The position numbers and the translations under genes are program-made. The notes under the pieces were generated by a model that had not been told where the DNA came from, did not search any database, and worked only from the letters and a program-made list of their open reading frames with translations. From NCBI RefSeq assembly GCF_018861905.1, contig NZ_JAHLDU010000008.1, positions 1 to 64,000 of the forward strand: a DNA stretch of 64,000 nt, given 5' to 3'. The DNA comes from Clostridium sp. DSM 17811. Lineage in GTDB: Bacteria; Bacillota; Clostridia; Clostridiales; Clostridiaceae. Shown piece after piece: positions 18,238 through 25,567 of this stretch; positions within the stretch are counted from its first letter, which is position 1, and every line of letters starts with the position of its first letter.

Positions 18238-18480
18238 ATGAATGAATTAATTTATGGTATACTCGAAGAAATTACTGGTGAGGATTTACGAGAAGAAAGT
18301 GATGTGAATTTATTTGACACGGGAAGATTGGATTCATTAGGGATAATTGAACTTATTGTAGCCATAGAAGATAACTTTAATGTTAAACTTGATCCTGCGC
18401 TTATGGAAAGAAAACAAATAGAAACTCCAAACAAAATTATGGAATATCTTCAAACTCGATCTGATTGTAAAATAGAATGA
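18238..18480 (+). CDS. Stand-alone acyl/D-alanyl carrier protein (DltC-like)
   Basis: This 80-residue acidic carrier protein has the phosphopantetheine attachment Ser in RLDSLGIIELI (about residue 38). The pattern F-D-T-G-x-LDSLG resembles DltC (FEEGLLDSFGTVELL) more than the fatty-acid carrier AcpP (GADSLD). DltC carries D-alanine for teichoic acid esterification, but no dltA, dltB or dltD is nearby. The role is therefore open: a spare Dlt carrier, or a carrier for some other acyl or aminoacyl group. GGAGG stands before ATG 18238. It lies between a VTT membrane protein and phosphatidylserine synthase. Confidence 0.85.
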   Translation: MNELIYGILEEITGEDLREESDVNLFDTGRLDSLGIIELIVAIEDNFNVKLDPALMERKQIETPNKIMEYLQTRSDCKIE

Positions 18481-18603
18481 AAAAAATCATAGCTTATATT
18501 AAGATTAACAAAATTTAAGGTTAATTTAATATTAATGTTATATAATACTAAGGAATAACTGCGAACATTATGTTATAATTATATAATGATAGGAGTGATA
18601 TAG

Positions 18604-19134
18604 ATGGTAAAAAAGATGGTAAAAATAAAGAATGCGGTGCCTAACATTTTCACCTTAAGCAATATGTCTTGTGGCATTTTGTCTATACTTATGAGTTTCG
18701 ACAGCAATTATAAATTAGCAGCGATGTTTATTCTTTTAGCAGGAATATTTGATAGATATGATGGGAAAATAGCTAGGTTTTTAAATGTAGATGGAGAACT
18801 AGGTAAAGAACTAGATTCATTATGTGATTTAGTATCTTTTGGTGTTGCACCTTCCATATTAATATTTAGTATTTATAATTTTGCAGGACTTGGACCAATT
18901 GGGTATTTGATGGTTTTAGTATTCCCAGTAGCAGGAGCATATAGACTTGCAAAGTATAATATTACAGATTTTGATGGGGTATTTTCAGGAATCCCTATAA
19001 CTGTTACAGGCACATTTTTAGCATTGTATGCATTCTTTATGTTTAATAGAGCATCAAATTTAGGTCCTACAATGTGTTTAATGGTTTTGTTATCATATTT
19101 AATGGTAAGTAAGTTTAAATTTAAAAAGCAATAA
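18604..19134 (+). CDS. pssA: CDP-diacylglycerol-serine O-phosphatidyltransferase
   Basis: This membrane enzyme makes phosphatidylserine from CDP-diacylglycerol and serine, the first step to phosphatidylethanolamine. It has 176 residues and about five helices. The CDP-alcohol phosphotransferase signature D-G-x2-A-R-x8-G-x3-D-x3-D is complete (YDGKIARFLN, GKELDSLCD, about residues 58-82), followed by SFGVAPS. These features match the Gram-positive PssA type. GGAG precedes ATG 18604. A TATAAT at 18541-18546 is a candidate -10. No psd decarboxylase gene is adjacent. Confidence 0.93.
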   Translation: MVKKMVKIKNAVPNIFTLSNMSCGILSILMSFDSNYKLAAMFILLAGIFDRYDGKIARFLNVDGELGKELDSLCDLVSFGVAPSILIFSIYNFAGLGPIGYLMVLVFPVAGAYRLAKYNITDFDGVFSGIPITVTGTFLALYAFFMFNRASNLGPTMCLMVLLSYLMVSKFKFKKQ

Positions 19135-19168
19135 TAATGTAAGTAAAATGTTTTTAATGCAATTATAT

Positions 19169-19199
19169 TAAAAACCTCACCGTAAAGTGAGGTTTTTTT
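19169..19199. terminator. Terminator between pssA and the deacetylase gene
   Basis: AAAACCTCAC and GTGAGGTTTT arms with T7 on the plus strand. It overlaps the stop codon of the convergent minus-strand gene and may serve both. Confidence 0.85.
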
Positions 19200-19968
19200 A
19201 ATTCTTAAATTTATAATAATATTCTGGAGTATCTTTAGTGATAGCTTTGAATTCATAACCCGAATCAAGGTAATACTTTATAATGCTTGGCAGTGATTTT
19301 ACAGTATTTTTATTATTAGAATTGCAATGCATAAGTATTATAGCCGTGTTTTCATTACCTCTAATGATTTTTGCATTTTTAATAAGTTGCGCAGTACTTA
19401 AATTGGGGTTGATCCCATCACTTGCATCAACATTCCAATCATATATTTTAAAGTTTTTTTTATGAAGCTTTTCTAAAGTAAGAGAATTTAAGCGTTTTGA
19501 ACTACCACCAGGAAATCTAATAATCTTAGAAGTGAAGCCTGTGATTTCTTGAATTTTATTAGAAGTTTTTTCCATCTCGTCAATGAATTTATCTGAACTT
19601 AGGTATATTTTTTTGAAATTATGGCTATAAGTATGAAGACCTATGCTATGACCTTCAGTATATATTCTCTTAAGGATAGATTCTTTTCCTTCAATTTCTT
19701 TTCCTACTATAAAAAAGGTAGCTTTAACTTTTTCACTTTTTAATACATCTAATAGTGCATCTGTGACAACGTACGTAGGTCCATCGTCGAAAGTTAAATA
19801 TACAAATTTAGAAGTAGGTATGTTTCCGCCATCTTTAAATGAAGTACTAGATGGGTTAAATGTTTGGATGCTTTTTTGAGCACTATTTGCATTTGAACTA
19901 TATACCAATAAGAAACAAATAATAGTGGTTGTAAAAATTATAACAATATTTTTTTTCATAAAATTCAT
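19198..19968 (-). CDS. Polysaccharide deacetylase (NodB domain), exported
   Basis: This protein probably removes N-acetyl groups from peptidoglycan or another surface glycan. A hydrophobic N-terminal signal or anchor segment (about residues 5-24) is followed by a NodB domain: YLTFDDGPT with the catalytic base and metal Asp, GLHTYSHN with the two metal His, RFPGGSSK, and a terminal LMHC motif. The 256 residues match PdaA- or CDA-type enzymes. ATG 19968 is preferred to an in-frame GTG at 19980, which overlaps the AAGGTGAG ribosome binding site. It is monocistronic and faces pssA. Substrate preference (GlcNAc or MurNAc) cannot be decided. Confidence 0.9.
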   Translation of the reverse strand: MNFMKKNIVIIFTTTIICFLLVYSSNANSAQKSIQTFNPSSTSFKDGGNIPTSKFVYLTFDDGPTYVVTDALLDVLKSEKVKATFFIVGKEIEGKESILKRIYTEGHSIGLHTYSHNFKKIYLSSDKFIDEMEKTSNKIQEITGFTSKIIRFPGGSSKRLNSLTLEKLHKKNFKIYDWNVDASDGINPNLSTAQLIKNAKIIRGNENTAIILMHCNSNNKNTVKSLPSIIKYYLDSGYEFKAITKDTPEYYYKFKN

Positions 19969-20115
19969 AGTATCACTCACCTTTAGTTTTTGTTGATATT
20001 AGTATACCCAAAGAAAAATCTATTAAAACAGTATAATAGTGAATTGAAAATTTAAAATCAAAAATTAAACTTATATAACATATGATATGAGTAATTAATC
20101 GTTAACAATTGATAC

Positions 20116-20144
20116 TTGAATTTTATATAATTACGATATATAAT
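20116..20144 (+). promoter_or_regulatory. Promoter of hydF
   Basis: TTGAAT and TATAAT are separated by exactly 17 bases, with about 62 bases of leader before the hydF start. Confidence 0.7.
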
Positions 20145-20212
20145 AAAAACAAATTAGTACACTTATTTATTATTTATATGGGTGCCTAAATAAGAAAGAG
20201 GAGGCATATAGT

Positions 20213-21418
20213 ATGCAGCAAACACCAAATTCTAATAGACTTCATATAGCTATATTTGGAAAAAGAAATGTGGGAAAATCAAGTTTAATTAATGCACTTA
20301 CAAATCAAGATATTGCATTGGTTTCTAGTTTAGCAGGAACCACAACAGACCCAGTATACAAGGCGATGGAATTACTTCCAATAGGACCAGTTGTGATTAT
20401 AGACACTGCAGGACTTGATGATGATGGAGAAATAGGTGAACTTAGAATAAAAAAAACTAAGGAAGTTATGGATAAAACAGATTTAGCTCTTTTGGTTATA
20501 GATGGTAATGAGAAGGATTTAATATTTGAAAAAATATGGTATGAAGATTTAAAAAATAGAAAAATTCCTATAGTAGGAGTTATAAATAAAATCGATAAAA
20601 ATGGAGTAGTGCTAGAGAAAACTGAACTTGCTAGCATCCAAAAGATAATAGACATAGATTTTGTTAAGGTTAGTGCTAAAGATAGAATAAATATTGATGA
20701 ATTAAAAAAAGCAATTATGGATGCCGCACCAGCTGATTTTGAGAAAAATACAATTGTAGGTGACATAGTAAAGCCAAAGTCAATTGTATTAGTTGTAGCT
20801 CCACAAGATATTCAAGCGCCAAAAGGAAGACTAATATTGCCACAGGTTCAAATTATAAGGGACCTACTTGATAATGATGTTATGGCTCTTGTTGTAAAGG
20901 ATAGTGAGCTAAGTGATATTTTAGCTGCGCTAAAGGTTAAACCGGATTTGGTGATTACAGACTCACAGGTATTTAAAAAAGTTAATTCTATTATTCCAAA
21001 AGATGTACCACTTACCTCATTCTCTATACTTATGGCGAGGTACAAGGGAGATTTAGATACCCTAGTTAAAGGAGCAAGAGCTATTGATACATTGAAACCA
21101 GGAGATAAGGTACTAATAGCAGAAGCTTGTACCCATCATCCACTTGAGGGTGATATAGGTAGAGAGAAACTACCGAAATGGCTTAACGAGAAGGTCGGTG
21201 GGAATCTAGATATAACGGTTTGTGCAGGTAGTGGTTTTCCAGAAGACCTGAGTGAATATAAGTTAATAGTTCATTGTGGAGCTTGTATGTTTAATAGACA
21301 ACAATTAATGTCAAGGATTAAAAAAGCTAATATAGTAGAACTACCTATTACCAACTTTGGTATAGCTATAGCTCACATTAATGGCATATTAGATAGAGTG
21401 CTAAGTGCTTTTGAATAG
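20213..21418 (+). CDS. hydF: [FeFe]-hydrogenase H-cluster maturation GTPase
   Basis: This scaffold and carrier protein assembles the 2Fe subcluster of FeFe-hydrogenase with HydE and HydG. Its 401 residues include an N-terminal GTPase domain with P-loop GKRNVGKSS (about 17-25), TTTDP switch I, DTAGLDD switch II and NKID. A dimerisation region follows, then the C-terminal cluster-binding domain with ACTHHPLEGDIGREKLP and HCGACMFNRQQ. All iron-ligand Cys and His motifs are present. GAGGAGG precedes ATG 20213. HydE, HydG and the hydrogenase are not in the window. The gene is direct evidence of hydrogen-based metabolism in the host. Confidence 0.97.
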   Translation: MQQTPNSNRLHIAIFGKRNVGKSSLINALTNQDIALVSSLAGTTTDPVYKAMELLPIGPVVIIDTAGLDDDGEIGELRIKKTKEVMDKTDLALLVIDGNEKDLIFEKIWYEDLKNRKIPIVGVINKIDKNGVVLEKTELASIQKIIDIDFVKVSAKDRINIDELKKAIMDAAPADFEKNTIVGDIVKPKSIVLVVAPQDIQAPKGRLILPQVQIIRDLLDNDVMALVVKDSELSDILAALKVKPDLVITDSQVFKKVNSIIPKDVPLTSFSILMARYKGDLDTLVKGARAIDTLKPGDKVLIAEACTHHPLEGDIGREKLPKWLNEKVGGNLDITVCAGSGFPEDLSEYKLIVHCGACMFNRQQLMSRIKKANIVELPITNFGIAIAHINGILDRVLSAFE

Positions 21419-21466
21419 AATTTTGTTTTGAATGCTGATAATAAAATAAATAAAGTATAAAAAAAC

Positions 21467-21495
21467 TTGAATAGTGACACTTGATATGCTACAAT
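21467..21495 (+). promoter_or_regulatory. Promoter in the hydF to copZ-like gap
   Basis: TTGAAT and TACAAT are separated by 17 bases. This implies a leader of roughly 200 bases for the copZ-like gene. The rest of the 290-base gap is AT-rich with short repeats of AAATTTAAAT and no recognisable operator. Confidence 0.55.
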
Positions 21496-21708
21496 TTGTT
21501 TGCAATTACAAAATAAGTAAAATGAAACATAAAAGCATATATTACTAGTTCAATATGGATTTTATTAAATACATATAGACAAATGGAATTTAAGAGACTA
21601 ATATAAAACTAAGTTAACTTAGTGAGGGTATAATTATAAATTTAAATATATAAATTTAAATTTAAGCATATAGGAATATAAATTAAACAATTGAAAGGGG
21701 AATTTTAA

Positions 21709-21921
21709 ATGAAGAAAAAACTATATATTGATGGAATGAGTTGTTCACATTGTGTAAGTCATGTAAAGGAAGCATTACTAGACATTGGTGCTACTAAAGT
21801 AAAAGTTGATTTAGAGGAAAAATTTGCAATGGCAGAATTTGAGGATGAAACAACGGATAATGATATCTCAGAAGCTATTGAAGAAGCAGGATATGAAGTT
21901 ACTGAAGTTGAAGAATATTAA
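21709..21921 (+). CDS. Heavy-metal-associated (CopZ-like) small protein
   Basis: This 70-residue protein consists of one HMA ferredoxin-like fold. The metal-binding GMSCSHCVSHV motif (Cys at about 12 and 15) matches the MxCxxC copper(I) site of chaperones such as CopZ, and the C-terminal half is very acidic. Such proteins shuttle Cu(I) to CopA-type ATPases. A CopA and its CsoR regulator are 16 kb downstream, so this copy is not in that operon. It has its own promoter and a strong terminator. The metal could also be another soft cation. AGGGG precedes ATG 21709. Confidence 0.88.
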   Translation: MKKKLYIDGMSCSHCVSHVKEALLDIGATKVKVDLEEKFAMAEFEDETTDNDISEAIEEAGYEVTEVEEY

Positions 21922-21924
21922 CAT

Positions 21925-21963
21925 AAAAAGTCCTACCATTATGAGTATGGTAGGACTTTTTTT
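21925..21963 (+). terminator. Terminator after the copZ-like gene
   Basis: AAAAAGTCCTACCAT and ATGGTAGGACTTTTT arms with a long T run; loop of about 7 bases. Confidence 0.9.
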
Positions 21964-21990
21964 AAAATGAAAGTTGTAGAACTTATAAAA

Positions 21991-22482
21991 TCAGCTGAAA
22001 AATTTTAAGTGCACATCTATTTTTTTATTTTCAATTTCTAAAACAACATAAGAATACCATGGCTCACGTCTTTTGCAGGAGGGCGAACCGGGATTAATCA
22101 TAAGCACTTTATTTTTAGTTAATATAAGTGGTTGATGAGTGTGTCCAAAGATTATTATATCTACCTTATCACTAATAAATTTATCATATGCTGTGGTTAG
22201 TGTATTTTTGCTGGTGCCATGACCATGATACAGACCAATTCTATACCCTTCTATGGATAATATTTCTTTTTCATTTAATATACCTCTTATATAACGTTTA
22301 TCATTGTTTCCCCATACTCCAACGAAATTCTCATGCTCTTTTAATTTTGATACAACGCTCGGTGAAATATAATCACCTGCATGAATTATCATATCAGCTT
22401 CTTTAAATAAATTGTCTATTAATTTGAAAAGTTTATCATTATGTTTTTTTGCATGCGTATCAGATAATATCACAATTTTCAT
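21991..22482 (-). CDS. YfcE/MJ0936-type metallophosphoesterase
   Basis: This is a small calcineurin-like phosphodiesterase of 163 residues. The dimetal motifs are complete: ILSDTHA at the N-terminus, HAGDY (about 35-39), WGNNDKR, YHGHG and FGHTHQP, with the end motif NPGSPSCKRR. Enzymes of this family hydrolyse phosphodiesters in vitro; their physiological substrate is unsettled. No signal peptide is present. ATG 22482 follows AAGGTG. It is monocistronic, convergent with the copZ-like gene and divergent from the next operon. Confidence 0.9.
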   Translation of the reverse strand: MKIVILSDTHAKKHNDKLFKLIDNLFKEADMIIHAGDYISPSVVSKLKEHENFVGVWGNNDKRYIRGILNEKEILSIEGYRIGLYHGHGTSKNTLTTAYDKFISDKVDIIIFGHTHQPLILTKNKVLMINPGSPSCKRREPWYSYVVLEIENKKIDVHLKFFS

Positions 22483-22729
22483 ATTTCATCACCTTTTAGT
22501 AGTATATTATTTTATATTATGTTTTGATACACAATTAATTATCTCTTTATAGATTATTAGCATATTACCTCGTTATATGTGTTAATGAGTTTTACTATTC
22601 ACATACTTTATTTTACAGTATAAATTCTATTTATATAACAATTCTGTTATAATTAATACATAATTATAAAAGCCAGATTATTTAATCTAAGAAAAATTGT
22701 AGAGGTTTATTATAGAGGTAGGAGAAGAA

Positions 22730-23464
22730 ATGGGACAAGTAGAAGAGAAAGTTTTAATTTATGAGCAAAATGGAATAAATATAAAAAATGAGAAGTCTTT
22801 GCATTCATCTATTAAACAGTGGTATGTCACTGATGGAGATAGATTTGAGGTAAAACTAGATAAATATGTAATTGATTTAGTGAGAGAAGATTCATTAATT
22901 GAAATACAAACAAAAAATTTTAGTGCAATTCGTAATAAACTTAGAGAATTGGTCAAGTATAATAAGGTAATGCTAGTACACCCTATAGCTGCTGAAAAAT
23001 ATATAGTAACTACAGAAAAATCTGATATAGTAATTAGTAGAAGAAAGTCACCTAAAAAGGGTAAGTTAGTTGATCTATTTGATGAATTAATTAGGATACC
23101 TGATTTAATGGGGTCAGATAATTTTATATTGGAAATTTTAATGATTAAAGAAGAAGAGATAAGATGCAAGGATGGTAAAGGAAGTTGGAGGAGAAAAGGG
23201 ATAAGTATAGTGGATCATAAGCTTTTAGAGGTAATTGAGAAAATCACTTTTAAAGAGGAGAAGGATTTCTTGATATTTTTACCAGATGAATTACCAGAAA
23301 ATTTTACAAACAAAAATTTGGCGAAAATATTGAAAGTTCCTGAAAATAAGGCAAGAAAAATAACGTATTGTTTTAGAAAAATGAAGATTATAAAAGAAAT
23401 AGGGAAACTTAAAAATGAACTTATATTTGAGAAGATTTCAAATGAAAGCGGCGAGTATTTATAG
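22730..23464 (+). CDS. Conserved protein with possible PD-(D/E)XK-like N-terminal motif
   Basis: This cytoplasmic protein of 244 residues has no signal or membrane segment. The N-terminal 80 residues contain YVIDLVREDSLIEIQTKNFS, where a D, then E-x-Q, then T-K-N sits in a beta-hairpin context that resembles PD-(D/E)XK nuclease-like folds. The next part has SRRKSPKKGKLVDLFDELIR and GKGSWRRKGISIVDHKLLEV, rich in basic residues. The C-terminal 60 residues look like a winged helix (FTNKNLAKILKVPENKARKI). A conserved family of similar layout exists across bacteria, without known function. The following gene starts 12 bases after the stop, so they form an operon. Nuclease activity is an inference only. 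Confidence 0.6.
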   Translation: MGQVEEKVLIYEQNGINIKNEKSLHSSIKQWYVTDGDRFEVKLDKYVIDLVREDSLIEIQTKNFSAIRNKLRELVKYNKVMLVHPIAAEKYIVTTEKSDIVISRRKSPKKGKLVDLFDELIRIPDLMGSDNFILEILMIKEEEIRCKDGKGSWRRKGISIVDHKLLEVIEKITFKEEKDFLIFLPDELPENFTNKNLAKILKVPENKARKITYCFRKMKIIKEIGKLKNELIFEKISNESGEYL

Positions 23465-23476
23465 GAGGTGGAATCT

Positions 23477-24454
23477 GTGGATAAAAAAAGAGTTTACGTA
23501 ACAAGAAGAATTCCAGATGAGGCTATTGAACTTTTAAGAAAGCATTTTGATGTAGAAATAAATCCTTGTGATAGAGGCTTATTAAGAGAAGAGCTTATTG
23601 AGAAGGTAAAAGGTAAGGATGCTGTTTTATGTCTTCTAACTGACAATATAGATAAAGATGTACTTGAGTCAGCAGGGAACAAATGTAAAATTTTTGCTAA
23701 TTATGGTGTGGGTTACAGCAATATTGATATAGTTACAGCTACCAAACAGGGAATAATAATTACAAACACCCCACGCGTATTAGATGACGCTACTGCAGAT
23801 CTTGCATGGACACTTCTAATGGTTGTGTCTAGAAGAATCGTGGCAGCGGATAAATTCACAAGAAATGGTGCTTATGAGTCTTGTGATCCTATGATGTTTC
23901 TTGGTCGTGAAATTACAGGCAAGACATTAGGTGTTGTAGGAGCAGGGCGAATTGGGTTTAACTTTGCAAAGAAAGCTAAGGCTTTTGATATGAAAATACT
24001 ATATACTGATATAGTTAGAAATCATAAAATGGAAAAAGAACTTGGCGCTATTTATGTAGATAAAGAAAATTTACTTAAAGAAGCTGATTTTGTATCATTA
24101 CACGTGCCACTTTTATCTTCTACCATTCATTATATAGGAGAGAAAGAATTTTCTATTATGAAAAATACTTCAGTTATTGTTAATACATGTAGTGGGCCAG
24201 TAATTGACGAAAAAGCATTAGTTAAAGCCCTCAAAGATGGTGAAATATGGGGAGCAGGACTTGATGTATTTGAATATGAACCCAATATTGAACCAGAACT
24301 TCTAGATATGTACAATGTTTCAATTGTTCCTCGTATTTCTTCAGCCACAATGGAAACAAGAACAAAGATGGGAATAGTTGCAGCTGAAAATATTATCAAA
24401 GTCCTAAATGGTGAAAATCCTGATGATTGTGTTAATATGGAGGTATTAAAATAA
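23477..24454 (+). CDS. D-2-hydroxyacid dehydrogenase family protein, catalytic residues altered
   Basis: This NAD-binding protein of 325 residues has the two-domain fold of glyoxylate/hydroxypyruvate reductases. It keeps NYGVGYSNID, NTPRVLDDATADLAW, Rossmann motif GVVGAGRIGFNF and DVFEYEP with the active-site Glu. The catalytic Arg normally found in N-T-x-R-G is Ser (NTCSGPVID). The catalytic His normally found in P-H-I-x-S-A is Arg (PRISSAT). Both were checked at the codon level. The NAD site is intact, so it may bind cofactor without the usual reductase activity, or use other chemistry. The start is GTG 23477 behind AGGAGG; an in-frame GTG at 23468 overlaps that site. Translation is coupled to the gene upstream. 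Confidence 0.85.
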   Translation: MDKKRVYVTRRIPDEAIELLRKHFDVEINPCDRGLLREELIEKVKGKDAVLCLLTDNIDKDVLESAGNKCKIFANYGVGYSNIDIVTATKQGIIITNTPRVLDDATADLAWTLLMVVSRRIVAADKFTRNGAYESCDPMMFLGREITGKTLGVVGAGRIGFNFAKKAKAFDMKILYTDIVRNHKMEKELGAIYVDKENLLKEADFVSLHVPLLSSTIHYIGEKEFSIMKNTSVIVNTCSGPVIDEKALVKALKDGEIWGAGLDVFEYEPNIEPELLDMYNVSIVPRISSATMETRTKMGIVAAENIIKVLNGENPDDCVNMEVLK

Positions 24455-24464
24455 TTTTAGTATC

Positions 24465-24505
24465 AAAGCACTTACATTCAAAGCAGTGGATGGAAGTGCT
24501 TTTTT
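24465..24505 (+). terminator. Terminator after the dehydrogenase-like gene
   Basis: AAAGCACTT and AAGTGCTTT arms with a loop of about 20 bases and a T run. Confidence 0.65.
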
Positions 24506-24554
24506 ATTTGAGATAATATGAGGATATGGAAGTAATCGTAGGGCTAAGTGTCAG

Positions 24555-25445
24555 CTATGTAATATTACGCTTACTAAACTTTTCTAGTTTCTCAACAAAT
24601 AATGTCGCAATCTTTGATAAGTTTTTCTCATGAACTAAGTAAGAAAAAAACCTATTATATTTTGTTTTAGTAGCTATAATTTTAAGTTCATTGTTAGTAG
24701 CGGCATCATCAACTACTAAAGATGAGATAAAAGTTACACCTAAATTATTTTTAACAGCTTCTTTAATTGAGTAATTACTTCCAAGAATAATAAAATTCTT
24801 TGGTGATATACCTTCTGTATTTAAAAATATATTTAGATACTCACCAGTTCCAGAACCTTCTTCCCTATGCATCCAAGTTTGATTTGACAAGTTAGGGTTA
24901 AGTCCAATATTTTTATCATAGGTAAAAGAATTTGGAGTTACAATAACCATTGTATCTTTATAAAAATTTTTAGAAGTATAGTTATGTGCAGGTACGCTGC
25001 CTTCAATTAAAGCAATATCAATATCATAGTTTTTAAACTTTTCATAAATATTATGTGTGTTTTCAATAGCGACTTCTAGTTTTATGTTTGGAAACTCTTT
25101 AATAAATTCTCCTAGTATTGAGGGGAGTAAGAATTCACCTATTGTCATACTTGCACCAATTTTTAAGGTTCCTGAGGTGGAATTATGATAATTGTTAAGT
25201 TCATCTTTTGTGTCATCAATTAGGGATATTATTTGCTTAGCCTTTTTGTATAATATTTCTCCAGTTTGTGTAATTAATATATTTCTTTGTTTGTTTGATC
25301 TTTCTATTAATTTTGTATTAAACTTTTTTTCTAGAATTTTAATGTGTAAACTAACACTTGGCTGGGATATGTTGATAGTACTTGCAGCTTTTGTGAAGCT
25401 TTTTTTGTCTACAACAGAAATAAAAGTTTTTAATTCCTCTATCAA
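24555..25445 (-). CDS. LysR-family transcriptional regulator
   Basis: This DNA-binding regulator has 296 residues. The N-terminal helix-turn-helix is standard (FTKAASTINISQPSVSLHIK, about 19-38), followed by a substrate-binding-type effector domain. The gene is divergent from a siroheme sulfite reductase 122 bases away, so it probably controls that gene in response to a sulfur or nitrogen metabolite. The likely start is TTG 25445 (reading M-I-E-E-L-K-T-F), because the GGGTGA site sits over an in-frame GTG at 25454. Inverted repeats between the two genes are candidate operators. Confidence 0.9.
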   Translation of the reverse strand: MIEELKTFISVVDKKSFTKAASTINISQPSVSLHIKILEKKFNTKLIERSNKQRNILITQTGEILYKKAKQIISLIDDTKDELNNYHNSTSGTLKIGASMTIGEFLLPSILGEFIKEFPNIKLEVAIENTHNIYEKFKNYDIDIALIEGSVPAHNYTSKNFYKDTMVIVTPNSFTYDKNIGLNPNLSNQTWMHREEGSGTGEYLNIFLNTEGISPKNFIILGSNYSIKEAVKNNLGVTFISSLVVDDAATNNELKIIATKTKYNRFFSYLVHEKNLSKIATLFVEKLEKFSKRNIT

Positions 25446-25461
25446 AATTATCACCCTACCT

Positions 25462-25508
25462 ATTAGTAATACTAATAAGTATTATAGAAAACATGTATTA
25501 TACTTATT
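25462..25508. promoter_or_regulatory. Nested inverted repeats between lysR and the sulfite reductase gene
   Basis: ATTAGTA-A-TACTAAT (25462-25476) is a perfect palindrome with the T-N11-A shape of LysR sites. It overlaps the left arm of a second repeat, AATAAGTAT and ATACTTATT (25474-25482 and 25500-25508). They fill the divergent promoter region. Confidence 0.6.
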
Positions 25509-25567
25509 GGTTAAAAACAAGTATACTATAGTCAGATGGATGTTGCAATACGAAAGGAATGATACAA

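Noticed and set aside
20305-20766. Minus-strand open frame opposite hydF
   Set aside because: The plus strand encodes the full GTPase domain of HydF; the antisense product is low-complexity Ser/Ile/Phe and has no ribosome site of note.
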